Shown here piece by piece: positions 16,509-25,792 of a DNA stretch of 64,000 nt. A program made the translations under genes and the position numbers. The stretch is from Collinsella tanakaei (GTDB lineage: Bacteria; Actinomycetota; Coriobacteriia; Coriobacteriales; Coriobacteriaceae). The stretch is from NCBI RefSeq assembly GCF_016900375.1, contig NZ_JACJKB010000005.1, positions 62,001 to 126,000 on the forward strand. Direction: 5' to 3'. Each line of letters opens with the position of its first letter. Position 1 is the stretch's first letter. The notes under the pieces are model-generated. The model was not told the origin of the DNA, searched no databases, and was given only the letters and a program-made list of their open reading frames with translations.

Positions 16509-17567
16509 TTACTCGGTTGCAAAACCGTTCGGGTTGTGGGACTGCCAGTTCCAGGAGTCGCGGCACATGTCGTTGATGTCGAACTCGGCGGTCCAGCCCA
16601 TCTCCTCGCGCGCCTTCGTGGCGTCGCACCAGTTGGCGGCGATGTCGCCGTCGCGGCGCGGGCAGATCTTGTAGGGAAGCTCCTTGCCGCAGGCCTTCTC
16701 GAACGCGTGGATGACGTCGAGCACAGAGGAGCCGGTGCCGGTGCCCAGGTTGAAGATGCCGACCTCCTCGCGGCCGTTCATCCACTCGAGCGCGCTCACG
16801 TGGCCGCGCGCCAGGTCGACCACGTGGATGTAGTCGCGCACGCCGGTGCCGTCGGGCGTGGGGTAGTCGTCGCCGAACACGTTGATGCACTCGCGCTTGC
16901 CCACGGCGACCTGCGCCACATAGGGCACGAGGTTGTTGGGGATGCCCTTGGGGTCCTCGCCGATCAGGCCGCTGGGGTGCGCGCCGATAGGGTTGAAGTA
17001 GCGCAGCAGCACGACGTTCCACTCGGCATCGGCGGTGTGTAGGTCCATGAGCATCTGCTCGATCATCCACTTGGTCCAGCCGTAGGGGTTCGTGGCCGGC
17101 TTCTTGGGGTCGGCTTCGGTCACAGGCGGGTTGTCCGGATCGCCGTAGACCGTCGAGGAGCTGGAGAAGATGATGGACTTGCAGCCGTGCTCGCGCATGA
17201 CGTCGCACAGGGTGAGCGTGCTACCGATGTTGTTCTGGTAGTACTCGAGCGGCTTGTGGACCGACTCGCCCACGGCCTTGAAGCCGGCGAAGTGGATGAC
17301 GCGGTCGATCTTGTGCGCGTCGAAGATGCGCTCGAGCGCCGCGCGGTCGAGGACGTTCGCCTCGTAGAACGTGAGGTTCCGGGCGGCGTCGTCGCCGACA
17401 ATCTGCTTGATGCGGTCGATGGCGACGGGGCTCGAGTTGGACAGGTCGTCGACCACGACGACCTGGTAGTCGCGCTGCAGCAGCTCGACCACGGTATGGG
17501 AGCCGATGAATCCGGCGCCGCCGGTCACGAGAACGCAGGTGTCGTTCGGGGTAAGCTTTGCGGACAT
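16509..17567 (-). CDS. galE: UDP-glucose 4-epimerase
   Basis: 352 aa, interconverts UDP-glucose and UDP-galactose with bound NAD. The Rossmann motif is VTGGAGFIGSH (Gly16, Gly19, Gly22), followed by VVVDDLSNSS. The catalytic Tyr162 and Lys166 are in NPYGWTK, with the Ser/Thr of FSSSSTVYGD. It supplies galactose units for the Leloir pathway or for surface polysaccharides. A minus-strand -10-like TATACT (17614-17619) lies about 47 bp upstream of the ATG. No other gal gene is next to it. Confidence 0.95.
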   Translation of the reverse strand: MSAKLTPNDTCVLVTGGAGFIGSHTVVELLQRDYQVVVVDDLSNSSPVAIDRIKQIVGDDAARNLTFYEANVLDRAALERIFDAHKIDRVIHFAGFKAVGESVHKPLEYYQNNIGSTLTLCDVMREHGCKSIIFSSSSTVYGDPDNPPVTEADPKKPATNPYGWTKWMIEQMLMDLHTADAEWNVVLLRYFNPIGAHPSGLIGEDPKGIPNNLVPYVAQVAVGKRECINVFGDDYPTPDGTGVRDYIHVVDLARGHVSALEWMNGREEVGIFNLGTGTGSSVLDVIHAFEKACGKELPYKICPRRDGDIAANWCDATKAREEMGWTAEFDINDMCRDSWNWQSHNPNGFATE

Positions 17568-17730
17568 GTAAGTCTCCTATCGTCTGCGCACGCGCGTCTG
17601 CGCGTGCGGTTTCAGTATAGCCCACGGGCACCGTCGCCTTGAGTGCATGGTTCGAGGCGAGATATACCAAAGGACGTGCACATTCGCACAAACGCGGGTG
17701 GCCGCATTGCGCGTCTGCGGGACACAAGAG

Positions 17731-17760
17731 CGCGAAGCCCGGCGGCAACCGGGCTTCGCG
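17731..17760. terminator. Hairpin between CHAP/NlpC-like gene and galE
   Basis: Perfect 12-bp arms CGCGAAGCCCGG/CCGGGCTTCGCG with a 6-base loop, 55 bp downstream of the hydrolase stop on the minus strand. The T-tract is weak. Confidence 0.55.
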
Positions 17761-17815
17761 ATGGTGTCGATTGTGCGGCTTCAGGGCAGCGGGCTGCCCG
17801 CGAGTTCCGTGCGGC

Positions 17816-19114
17816 CTACTGGCCCTCGAGGTTGATGCCGTTCGCCCAGCCCCAGCGCGGGGTGGCGGTGACGCCGTAGTACGAGATCCACTCGTCGACG
17901 TCGATGGTGCGGATGTAGCCGATGTTGTCGCGCACGATGTTATCGCCCACGTAGATGCCCACGTGGCCGTAGATGCGGCCTGCCGAGGTATGCGGGTGGC
18001 TCGGCACCGCGATGATCATGCCGACCTTGAGGTCCGCCTTGTTGGAGCTCGTGCACCAGTTGGCGTACTGGTCGTCGGCGTTGCCGGGCACGTTGCCGAA
18101 GCCGGCGCGCTCGAACACGTCGGACACCCACCAGGCGCACAGGCCGCCGCCGGGTGAGGGCGTGCTGTAGGCGTAGTCGACAACGCGCTGCTGGGCGTTG
18201 CCGGCGTTGATGGCGCTTTGGCCCGTGCCCGGGATCGAGGTCGTGCCGCCGTTGCTGGCGGCAGCCTTGGCCGCCTCCTCGGCAAGGCGACGCGCCTCCT
18301 CTTCCTGGCGCGCGGCTTCGAGGATCTCGGCGTCGCGCTTCTCCATGAGCTCCTTGACGTCGTCGTTCAGGCCGTCGAGCAGTTCCTGGACCTCGTCCTT
18401 CTTGGCCTTCATGTCGTCGAGCTGCTTCACCTGGGTCGACTTCAGGCCCTCGAGCTCGGTGCGCTGGCCCTCGAGCTCGGCCTTCTGCTGCTCGAGCTCC
18501 GTCTTCTGCTGCTCGAGCGCGGCCTTCTGCTGGGCAAGCTCGTCTTGGATGCGGTGGACCGTGTCGATGGTCTCCTTGTCGTTCTCGTTGACCTTGTCGA
18601 TGTAGTAGGCCTTCGAGATGAGCTCATCGAACGACGAGGACGAAAGCAGCAGCGAGATAGCGGTGTTGCCGCCCGACTTGTAGCTCGCGGCGACGCGCTT
18701 GGCGAGCAGGTCCTGTTTCTCCTCGAGCTGCTCCTGCTTCTCCTCGATGTCGTCTTGCGTCTGGTCGATGCTGTCCTGGGTGTCGTCGATCAGCGCCTGG
18801 GTATCGTCGATCTGGCCCTGGACGCCCTCGATCTGCGTCATGGTGTCGTCGAGCTGGATCGAGAGGTCCTCGAACTGGTACGAGATGTCGTCGAGCTGGC
18901 CCTGGACCTCCTCGAGCTGCTCCTGCGCGTTGTTGAGGGCCTCGGTGGTCTCCTTGGTTGCCTCGGCTGCGCGCGCGGGGCGGGGCAGGCCGAACAGGAC
19001 GGCGGCGCTGGCGGCCGCGAACGCAGCGCTCACGGCGGCGCGACGCGAGAGCATGTGCTCAGACGGCGAATCGATGGCGTTGTGCTGCGGGTTCGGTACA
19101 AAGTGTTGTGACAT
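17816..19114 (-). CDS. Secreted coiled-coil peptidoglycan hydrolase (CHAP/NlpC-like)
   Basis: 432 aa. The N-terminus has a twin-arginine SRRAAVSAAFAAASAAVLFG stretch and then ARA-AE, so Tat export with signal peptidase I cleavage near residue 49 is likely. Residues ~50-290 form a Gln/Glu/Lys/Leu coiled coil like the PcsB/EnvC/RipC family, where the coil gates cell-division hydrolases. The C-terminal ~120 residues hold a cysteine peptidase/amidase domain with catalytic Cys in GGGLCAWWVSDVF and His in YGHVGIYVGDN. RBS GGAG lies 6 bases before ATG 19114. It probably cleaves peptidoglycan during septation. FtsEX is not in the window. Confidence 0.87.
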   Translation of the reverse strand: MSQHFVPNPQHNAIDSPSEHMLSRRAAVSAAFAAASAAVLFGLPRPARAAEATKETTEALNNAQEQLEEVQGQLDDISYQFEDLSIQLDDTMTQIEGVQGQIDDTQALIDDTQDSIDQTQDDIEEKQEQLEEKQDLLAKRVAASYKSGGNTAISLLLSSSSFDELISKAYYIDKVNENDKETIDTVHRIQDELAQQKAALEQQKTELEQQKAELEGQRTELEGLKSTQVKQLDDMKAKKDEVQELLDGLNDDVKELMEKRDAEILEAARQEEEARRLAEEAAKAAASNGGTTSIPGTGQSAINAGNAQQRVVDYAYSTPSPGGGLCAWWVSDVFERAGFGNVPGNADDQYANWCTSSNKADLKVGMIIAVPSHPHTSAGRIYGHVGIYVGDNIVRDNIGYIRTIDVDEWISYYGVTATPRWGWANGINLEGQ

Positions 19115-19290
19115 ACATGCTCCGTTTGTGTTGTGTGAATATGTCGATCAACGTATGTGTAGGTGTAAGGATACCGCAGATGTGCCGCCGCGCGGCGATT
19201 TTCACATCCCGTCGACTAACGGAAACCTGTGCGCAGGGCGCGCGGGCGTAGGGTGTCGGATAATCGAGCGGGCGCTGGCGGGGGGGGGTG

Positions 19291-20097
19291 CTAGCCGATG
19301 ACGCTCAGCGCCAAGATGGCCACAAGGCAGATCGCCGCCACGGCGATCGCCGCGCCATCGCGGCGGGAGTCCAGGCGCAGCTCGTGCCAGCACGTGCGCT
19401 CGGCGCTGCCCGTGTAGCCGCGGGCGTCCATGGCGCGACCGAGGTTCTCGGCATGGCGCATCGCGCCGGTGAACAGGGGCGTTGCCAGCGGGATGCAGGC
19501 GCGCACGTAGGCGATCGGCCCGCGGCCGGCAAGGTCGGCTCCCCGCGCGGTCTGGGCGGTCGTGATGGCGCGCGCATCCCGCGCGAGTGTGGGCACGAAG
19601 CGCAGGGCGATGGAGACAACCATGGCCGCCTCGCCGACCGGCACGCCGAATCGCTCGAGCGGGGCGAGCAGCCCGCGCAGGCCGTCGGCGATAGCCGTGG
19701 GCGTGGTGGTGAGCATGAGCAGCGAGCCCATGGCGAACATGAGCAGGAAGCGCACGGTGTAGAGCACCGCCGCCTCGATGCCTGCGGTGCGGATGGCGAA
19801 GGGGCCCCAGGCGGCCACCACATCGCCGACGTCGGCGAACAGGAGGTTCACGAGCGATGTCACCACGAGAACCGCCGCGAGGGGCCTGAGCTGCCGCGCG
19901 AAGCGGCCCAGAGGGATGCGCGCGAGCGTGCAGGTCGCGAGCGCGAGCAGGGTCGCCAGCGCGAGCGCGGGCGCACCCCGCGCGATCAGGCAGCTCACCA
20001 TATAGAGGAGCGTAATCGCGATCTTGACGCGCGGGTCGAGCGCATGGATAGGGGAGACCGCCGCGTAATAGCTACCGAGGCTGATGCGCCGTGCCAT
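19291..20097 (-). CDS. ecfT: ECF transporter transmembrane subunit EcfT
   Basis: 268-aa membrane subunit of an energy-coupling factor transporter. It starts with the family-typical HALDPRVKI segment and has 5-6 hydrophobic helices. The two coupling-helix signature motifs appear as TAQTARGADL and AMDARGYTG (Ala-Arg-Gly). A full-length GAGGAGGTGAT ribosome site precedes the ATG, and the start lies inside the 3' end of the ATPase gene (26-bp overlap). It works with the fused EcfA and an unlinked substrate-specific S protein that imports a vitamin or metal. A G9 run (19280-19288) lies just after the stop. Confidence 0.9.
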   Translation of the reverse strand: MARRISLGSYYAAVSPIHALDPRVKIAITLLYMVSCLIARGAPALALATLLALATCTLARIPLGRFARQLRPLAAVLVVTSLVNLLFADVGDVVAAWGPFAIRTAGIEAAVLYTVRFLLMFAMGSLLMLTTTPTAIADGLRGLLAPLERFGVPVGEAAMVVSIALRFVPTLARDARAITTAQTARGADLAGRGPIAYVRACIPLATPLFTGAMRHAENLGRAMDARGYTGSAERTCWHELRLDSRRDGAAIAVAAICLVAILALSVIG

Positions 20098-21892
20098 AGC
20101 GGATCACCTCCTCGACGAGTTCGTCGACCGTAAGCGGGGCGGCCGGCAGGTCGATGCCGCGCGTGGCAAGCGCCCGTTCGAACCCGAGAGCCCACGGCTC
20201 GCCGAGTCCGAGGCCGTCGTTTTGCGGAAGCGTTATGCGTGGGTCGCGCAAGATGTCGCGTGCGGGGCCGTGCGCGACGAGGCGCCCCCGGTCGAGCACG
20301 GCGACGCGGTCGGCAAGCAGCGCCGCGTCATCGGCGGAATGGGTGATGAGGAGCAGCGTTGCGCCCTCAGTGCGCAGGCGGACGATGAGCCGGCGCATGC
20401 GGTCGCGCCCCGCGGGGTCGAGGCCCGCCATGGGCTCGTCGAGCACGAGGATAGGCTGTTGCATGGCGAGGACGCCGGCGAGCGCCACCGCGCGCCGCTG
20501 TCCGCCGGAGAGCTGATGGGGAGAGCGGCCGAGCAGCTCGTCGGTGGGCTCAAGGCCGCAGGCGCGCAGGGCGTCGCGGACGAGCCGGTCGAGCTCATCG
20601 CCAGCGGCGATGCCGAGGTTGGTGGGGCCGTAGGCAACATCCTCGCGAACCGTTGCGGCAAAGAGCTGGCGCTCGGGGAACTGTCCGACATAGCCGATGG
20701 CGCGCCGCACCCGGGAGCGCGCGGCGCGGTCGGCGGTCGATGCGCCCTGCACGCGGACATCGCCTGCGCAGGGCAGCTTGAGCGCGCAGGCGAGCTCGGC
20801 GAGCGTGGACTTGCCCGCTCCGGTGCGGCCCATGAGGGCGGTGACCGTGCCCGGCTCAAGGGCGAGGCTCACGCAGTCGATGGCGTACGGCACGCGCGGG
20901 GCCTCGCGGTGGATGAACGGCAGCAGGCGCCGGTGCGGAGGGTCCACATAGGTGTAGGAAGCTTGGCTGAACGACAAGGCGGGCTCCGCGGGCTGGCTCG
21001 CGTCGTGCCCGCGTGACTTCTGGGGTGTGGGCACGGCGGTTGAGATGCGGCGTGTCCGGAGCTCGTCGGCGAGCGCTTCGCAAAGCAGCTGGGCGTCAAT
21101 GGTGTGCGGCAGGCGGAAGCCCCGTGCCTCCAGCTGGCGTGCAAGGTCCACGGTATGGGGCTCGTCGAGGCCGAGCTCGGCGAAGAGCGTTGGTGTGCGC
21201 ACGAGCTGGTCGGGCGTCCCTTCCCAGGCGATGCGGCCGCCGTTCAGGGCGACCACGCGGTCGGCGGCCAGCGCCTCGTCGACGTCGTGGGTGATGTGCA
21301 CGATGGTGATGCCGTGCTCGCGCAGGCGCTCGATGGTGCTTCGCACGGCGGCACGTCCCGGGGCATCGAGCATGGAGGTCGGCTCGTCGAGCACCAGGAC
21401 CTGCGGATCCATGGCCAAAGCGCCCGCGATGGCGACGCACTGGCGCTGGCCGCCCGATAGGTCGGCGGGGTCTGCCTGCGCGAGACTCTCGATGGCCACC
21501 GCGGCAAGGGACGCGCGTACGCGCCGGGTGATCTCGCCGCGCGGCAGCCCGAGATTCTCGGGGCCGAAGGCGACGTCGTCCGCCACGACGCTCGTGACCA
21601 TCTGGTCCTCGGGGTGCTGGAAAACCGTGGCGACCATGCGGCGCGCCTCGAGGGCGCTCTCTGCGCTGTTGGCAGGATCGATGCCACCGATGCGCATGGA
21701 CCCGGCGCTCGGTGTGAGCAGACCGTTCACGACCTGCGCGAGCGTCGACTTCCCCGATCCGTTGGGCCCCACGATGCACACGTGCTCGCCGGGTTGCGCC
21801 TCGAGCGAGATGCCCGCAAGCGCTGGCGATGCCATGCCCGGGTAGGCAAAGGTAACGTCGTCGAGCTGGATGATGGATGCATGCGAAGTCAC
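20072..21892 (-). CDS. Fused ECF ATPase (EcfA1-EcfA2 in one chain)
   Basis: 606 aa with two complete ABC domains. Domain 1 (residues ~8-240): Walker A GPNGSGKST, signature LSGGQRQCVAIAGAL, Walker B VLVLDEPTSMLD. Domain 2 (~300-540): Walker A GRTGAGKST, signature LSGGQRRAVALAGVL, Walker B ILVLDEPMAGLDP. In most ECF systems these are two genes. Start is GTG 21892 (MTSHASII); upstream there is no good AGGAGG site. A promoter TTGTGC-N17-TATAGT lies about 105 bp upstream. It powers group-II ECF transport with the overlapping EcfT; no S subunit is adjacent. Confidence 0.9.
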   Translation of the reverse strand: MTSHASIIQLDDVTFAYPGMASPALAGISLEAQPGEHVCIVGPNGSGKSTLAQVVNGLLTPSAGSMRIGGIDPANSAESALEARRMVATVFQHPEDQMVTSVVADDVAFGPENLGLPRGEITRRVRASLAAVAIESLAQADPADLSGGQRQCVAIAGALAMDPQVLVLDEPTSMLDAPGRAAVRSTIERLREHGITIVHITHDVDEALAADRVVALNGGRIAWEGTPDQLVRTPTLFAELGLDEPHTVDLARQLEARGFRLPHTIDAQLLCEALADELRTRRISTAVPTPQKSRGHDASQPAEPALSFSQASYTYVDPPHRRLLPFIHREAPRVPYAIDCVSLALEPGTVTALMGRTGAGKSTLAELACALKLPCAGDVRVQGASTADRAARSRVRRAIGYVGQFPERQLFAATVREDVAYGPTNLGIAAGDELDRLVRDALRACGLEPTDELLGRSPHQLSGGQRRAVALAGVLAMQQPILVLDEPMAGLDPAGRDRMRRLIVRLRTEGATLLLITHSADDAALLADRVAVLDRGRLVAHGPARDILRDPRITLPQNDGLGLGEPWALGFERALATRGIDLPAAPLTVDELVEEVIRYGTAHQPR

Positions 21893-21993
21893 GGGACGGG
21901 TTGGCCCTTCGGGAAGATGGCGGGTCGGCGCGCGCCGAGCCGGCGTCAGCCGGGCGGATAGGGGCTGGACGCTGGGGTTTTCAACGCAGTGCC

Positions 21994-22022
21994 ACTATAG
22001 CGCTGCCACCCGCGTTGCACAA
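21994..22022 (-). promoter_or_regulatory. Promoter for ecfA-ecfT
   Basis: On the minus strand TTGTGC (22022-22017), 17-bp spacer, TATAGT (21999-21994). Confidence 0.5.
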
Positions 22023-22581
22023 CGGCGCCGTCAGCGCGTGTCGAGCGCGCATGGGCTTCTGCACGCGTTTTCGCTCCCGCCTTGGAGGTGCTGGCGGCAT
22101 CCGTGAGGCGCTGTTGGCAGGAAATGTAACTTGAGCATTTTACAGACCCCCTTGGCTTGGCTCTTGGGGGCGGATATCGCTGCCCCTGTTCTCGATTTGG
22201 GGCGTATGGGAACTTTTGCCGGAGCCAAACCGGCTTCTCTGCCGCCTTCAAAAATGCTTAAGCTGCAATTTTAGCCAGCGCGCGCCATGCTCGGGCTTCC
22301 GAGCGATTTGCGCTGGATGAAATGGGGGCTTTTGTACCGCTCTCAGCCCCGTGCGAGCTCACGTGGGGCGCTCCTTTGGTGTCGTATTGGCCGCTTTGCG
22401 CGCTATGGCCGGTTTTGCAGGCGCCCAGGGCTTGGGGTCGAGATCTGCATCGGGTACAAAAGTCGCAATTCCATCCAAGGGGCCTTCGTGTCCCCGTGCG
22501 AGCCGGGGCAGCACGTCCGCCCGCCGCCTCTATCGGTCGCCCGATACCCCGCTCGCGCTGTGCTCGCACGCCCTCGTAGGG
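22023..22581. repeat. Repeat-rich intergenic region upstream of murB
   Basis: No credible gene. Inverted pieces are visible: TTGAGCATTTT (22131) against AAAATGCTTAA (22252), and GGCTTTTGTACC (22327) against GGGTACAAAAGTC (22452), with a related AACTTTTGCC at 22210. They resemble dispersed, degenerate REP-like units. Short open frames across it lack ribosome sites. Confidence 0.45.
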
Positions 22582-22587
22582 TATAGT
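22582..22587 (+). promoter_or_regulatory. -10 element of murB promoter
   Basis: TATAGT at 22582-22587, with CTGTGC 18 bp upstream as a weak -35, about 43 bp before the murB start. Confidence 0.4.
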
Positions 22588-22629
22588 CGAACAGATAGGC
22601 CATTTGCAAGAACGACAAGGCGGTATGCC

Positions 22630-23589
22630 ATGCACGAATACAGCCAGATCAGCGATGAGGTGCTTTGCGCGCTGGGAGCAGCGGCAGGGGAGGACAACCT
22701 TACCCTCTTTGAGCCCATGAGCGCGCACACGACGTTTAAGATCGGCGGCCCGGCCGACGTCGTGGTGCGGCCGACGAGCACGTCGGACGTCGTCAAGGTG
22801 CTCGACACCTGCGCGATCGCGAACGTACCCGTAACGGTCGTGGGCAACGGTTCCGACCTGCTCGTGGGCGACCGCGGCATCCGTGGCGTGGTCGTGCTGC
22901 TGCGCGAGAACCTGAGTGCCATCAGCTGCGAGGGCACGCGCGTGCACGCCGAAGCTGGCGCCCTGCTGCGCGATGTGGCCCTGGCTGCAGCCGACGCCGA
23001 GCTCACCGGTATGGAGCCCCTCTGGGGTATCCCCGCCACGGTGGGTGGTGCCTGCCACATGAACGCCGGCGCCTACGACGCATGCTGCGCCGACGTGCTC
23101 GAGTCCGTGGACGTCTACGAGCCGGGCGAGCCGCTTGCCGACGGTAGCCGCGCCCGCGGCATGGTGCGCACCTACAAGACGGCGGACCTCAAGATGGGCT
23201 ACCGCAAGAGCCGCGTGCACGACGAGGGCCTCATCGTGCTCTCGGCGACCTTCTCGCTCGCACCGGGCAACGGCCGCATGATTCGCGTCGCCATGGACGA
23301 CTACCAGAAGCGCCGCGAGGAAAAGCAGCCGCTCGAGATGCCGAGCGCAGGCTCCACCTTCAAGCGCCCGGAGGGTTACTTCGCCGGCAAGCTCATCATG
23401 GACGCGGGCCTGCGCGGATGCCGCGTGGGCGGCGCCCAGGTATCGGAGAAGCACTGCGGTTTCGTGGTCAACGCCGGCGGCGCCACCGCGGCCGACGTCA
23501 ACGGGCTGATCGAGCACGTGCAGGAGGAGGTCAAGCGCCAGTTCGGCGTCGACCTCGAGCCCGAGGTCCAGCGCATCGGCGAGTTCTAA
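22630..23589 (+). CDS. murB: UDP-N-acetylenolpyruvoylglucosamine reductase
   Basis: 319 aa FAD enzyme that reduces UDP-GlcNAc-enolpyruvate to UDP-MurNAc, a committed cytoplasmic step in peptidoglycan synthesis. Motifs: HTTFKIGGPADVVV and VVGNGSDLLVGDRGIRGVV for FAD binding, the GIPATVGGACHMNAGAYD segment, and the type I end PSAGSTFKRPEG with the catalytic Ser, followed by a Glu near VQEEVKRQFGVDLEPEV. ATG 22630 has AAGGCGGT 6 bases upstream; the longer frame from 22351 is repeat-derived. It converges on the cell-wall kinase operon. Confidence 0.94.
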   Translation: MHEYSQISDEVLCALGAAAGEDNLTLFEPMSAHTTFKIGGPADVVVRPTSTSDVVKVLDTCAIANVPVTVVGNGSDLLVGDRGIRGVVVLLRENLSAISCEGTRVHAEAGALLRDVALAAADAELTGMEPLWGIPATVGGACHMNAGAYDACCADVLESVDVYEPGEPLADGSRARGMVRTYKTADLKMGYRKSRVHDEGLIVLSATFSLAPGNGRMIRVAMDDYQKRREEKQPLEMPSAGSTFKRPEGYFAGKLIMDAGLRGCRVGGAQVSEKHCGFVVNAGGATAADVNGLIEHVQEEVKRQFGVDLEPEVQRIGEF

Positions 23590-23617
23590 GCCGCTGCCAA
23601 CAGCTGCGTACAACAAG

Positions 23618-23656
23618 AAGCGCGGGATATCGGAAGGCCGATATCCCGCGCTTTTG
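23618..23656. terminator. murB terminator (symmetrical)
   Basis: AAGCGCGGGATATCGG, loop AAGG, CCGATATCCCGCGCTT, then TTGC. The AAG/CTT ends allow it to act in both directions between murB and pknB. Confidence 0.85.
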
Positions 23657-23667
23657 CTTGCTCATGA

Positions 23668-23692
23668 AAGTTTGGGACCTGTCCCCAAACTT
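23668..23692. repeat. Short palindrome with GGGACCTGTCCC-type core
   Basis: AAGTTTGGGAC, CT, GTCCCCAAACTT. It lies just after the pknB stop. It shares the GGGAC..GTCCC theme with the palindrome at 57394-57426. Confidence 0.6.
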
Positions 23693-23697
23693 GCAGG

Positions 23698-25728
23698 CTA
23701 CTCGGTGGACGAGGAGGTCTCGCCGGTGTCGCCGCCGCTTCCGGTCTCGCCCGTGTCGTCCGAGTTGGACCCGGACCCAGAGCCGGAGCTCGAGGGGCCT
23801 GTCGAGATGTAGATCCACACCGTCGTGCCCGGTTCGACCTCGCCGCTCGGGCTGTAGCGGATGACCTTGCCCACCGGCACGGTGTCGCTCGACTCCTGGA
23901 CGGGGTTGTAGTACAGGCCCGCGTTGGAGATGGCGTCCTGCGCGTCCTCGGCGTACATGCCGGCGATGCCGAGCGCGTCCACGTCGACGGTCTCGGTCGA
24001 CGGGTCGGGGCCGTCGGAGATGACGACGGTGATCGTCGTGCCCGGCTCCTGGTGGCCGCTCGGGTTCCAGCTGATGACGATGCCCTCGTCGACGTCGTCG
24101 CTGTACTCGGTGGTCACGTTGATGCCGAAGCCGGCCTCGTCGAGCGCGGAGGACGCCTCGGAGCGGGTCATGCCGGTGAGGTCGGGCACCGAGGTGGTGT
24201 CGGGCGCGACGACCACGGTGAAGTCGACCGTGCTGTCGACGTCGACGGTCGTGCCGGCCTTGGGGCTCTGCTCCAGGATCGTGCCCTCGTCCTCGTCGGA
24301 GGTGGTGTCCTCCTTGACCGTGCCGATCTTGAGCTTGGCGGCGATGATCATCTTCTCGGCTTCATCGCGGCTCGTGGCCTTCGAGAGGTCGGGAACCTCG
24401 GTGGTCTCTGCGGGCTCGGGTCCCTTGGACACGACGATGTCGATATCGGAGCCCTTGGGCTGCTGCGTATCGCTGCCGGGATGCTGCTCGCAGACCTGGC
24501 CGGCGGGGTACTGGTCGCTGTTGGCCTCGGTCACGTCGCCGACCTTGAAGCCGTACTCCCCGATCTGGTTGACAGCCTCCTCGCGGGTGAGCGACAGCAG
24601 GTTGGGCACGGCGACCATCTCGGCGGGCGCGAGCATGCCGCTCACGGCAAAGACGGCGGCGGCCACGACGGCAACGATCACCAACGCGATTGCCGCGATC
24701 TTGCCCTTGCCCATACCGTCGTTCTTCTTGGTCTCGTACGAACCGGTGCTGAACTGGCCGGCCGCCACGCGACCGGTGGTGTTCACGGCCGCGGCGCCGC
24801 CCACGGGGCGGGCCATGGCCTGGGTCTTGTCGCTCATGACGCGCGTGGTCGTGTTGCCGGAGCCGACCGCGCCGATCACGCGGGTGGGCTCGGGCACGTC
24901 GACCGTGCGGCCGGCCATGTAGCTGTTGAGCACGCGGCGCAGCTCGTCGGCGGTCTGGAAGCGGTTGGCCGGATCCTTCTCCATGCAGCGCAGGATGATA
25001 CGCTCGAGGTCGCCGTCGATGTTGGGGTTGATCTGCGAGGGCGGAACGGGCAGCTCGTTGACCTGCTTCAGGGCGACGGAGATGGCGTCGTCGCCGTCGA
25101 AGGGAACCTGGCCCGTGGCGCACTCGTACATCACGACGCCCAGGGAGTAGATATCGGAGGTGGGGCCGAGCTCCTGGCCGCGCGTCTGCTCGGGGCTGAC
25201 GTAGTGGGCGGTGCCCAGCACGTTGTTGTCCTGCGTGAGATGGCTGTTCTTGGCGCGCGCGATGCCGAAGTCCATCACCTTGATGTTGCCGTCGGGCAGC
25301 ACCATGATGTTTTGCGGCTTGATGTCGCGGTGGATGATCTCGTGCTTGTGCGCGACCGAGAGCGCGCCGCAGATCTGGCTCGCGATCTGCGCGACCTTCT
25401 TGGGGTCGAGCGCGCCGTGGCTGCGGATGCCGCTCTTGAGGTCGGTGCCGCGCAGGTACTCCATGACGATGTAATAGGTGTCGCCGTCCTTGCCCCAGTC
25501 GTAGACGCCCACGATGTAGGGGCTCGAGAGCGCCGCGGCCGCCTGCGCCTCCTGCTTGAAGCGCGCGGCGAACGTGGCGTCGCTCGCGTACTGGGGCAGC
25601 ATGATCTTGACGGCTACCGTGCGGTCGAGCACCTGGTCGACAGCGCGGTAGACCGAGGCCATGCCGCCGGCACCCACTTTGTCTTTAAGGAGGTATCGTC
25701 CTCCTAGCAATGTCTGCTGCTCTGCCAT
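23698..25728 (-). CDS. pknB: PASTA-domain Ser/Thr kinase PknB
   Basis: 676 aa. The kinase domain (~12-275) has glycine loop VGAGGMASVY, Lys41 in AVKIM, catalytic Asp135 in HRDIKPQN, and DFG at 153-155. A juxtamembrane linker with GNTTTRVMSDKTQ and other Thr-rich segments could be autophosphorylated. One TM helix lies at ~340-365. Four PASTA repeats follow outside, starting at VPNLLSLTREEAV, VPDLSKATSRDEA, VPDLTGMTRSEAS and VDALGIAGMYAED, then a Ser/Gly tail. PASTA domains bind muropeptides or lipid II, so it should tune growth and division. It is the last gene of the operon that includes its likely phosphatase and FHA substrates. Confidence 0.95.
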   Translation of the reverse strand: MAEQQTLLGGRYLLKDKVGAGGMASVYRAVDQVLDRTVAVKIMLPQYASDATFAARFKQEAQAAAALSSPYIVGVYDWGKDGDTYYIVMEYLRGTDLKSGIRSHGALDPKKVAQIASQICGALSVAHKHEIIHRDIKPQNIMVLPDGNIKVMDFGIARAKNSHLTQDNNVLGTAHYVSPEQTRGQELGPTSDIYSLGVVMYECATGQVPFDGDDAISVALKQVNELPVPPSQINPNIDGDLERIILRCMEKDPANRFQTADELRRVLNSYMAGRTVDVPEPTRVIGAVGSGNTTTRVMSDKTQAMARPVGGAAAVNTTGRVAAGQFSTGSYETKKNDGMGKGKIAAIALVIVAVVAAAVFAVSGMLAPAEMVAVPNLLSLTREEAVNQIGEYGFKVGDVTEANSDQYPAGQVCEQHPGSDTQQPKGSDIDIVVSKGPEPAETTEVPDLSKATSRDEAEKMIIAAKLKIGTVKEDTTSDEDEGTILEQSPKAGTTVDVDSTVDFTVVVAPDTTSVPDLTGMTRSEASSALDEAGFGINVTTEYSDDVDEGIVISWNPSGHQEPGTTITVVISDGPDPSTETVDVDALGIAGMYAEDAQDAISNAGLYYNPVQESSDTVPVGKVIRYSPSGEVEPGTTVWIYISTGPSSSGSGSGSNSDDTGETGSGGDTGETSSSTE

Positions 25729-25792
25729 CTCTTACTCCTCACAGCTCAAATGCAATCGCGTGCACATTGATATCGCTTCGATCGGACGGCCC

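Noticed and set aside
21893-22629. Vitamin riboswitch before the ECF transporter
   Set aside because: No TPP, cobalamin or FMN core motifs recognised on the minus strand; only a promoter and repeat-like sequence.
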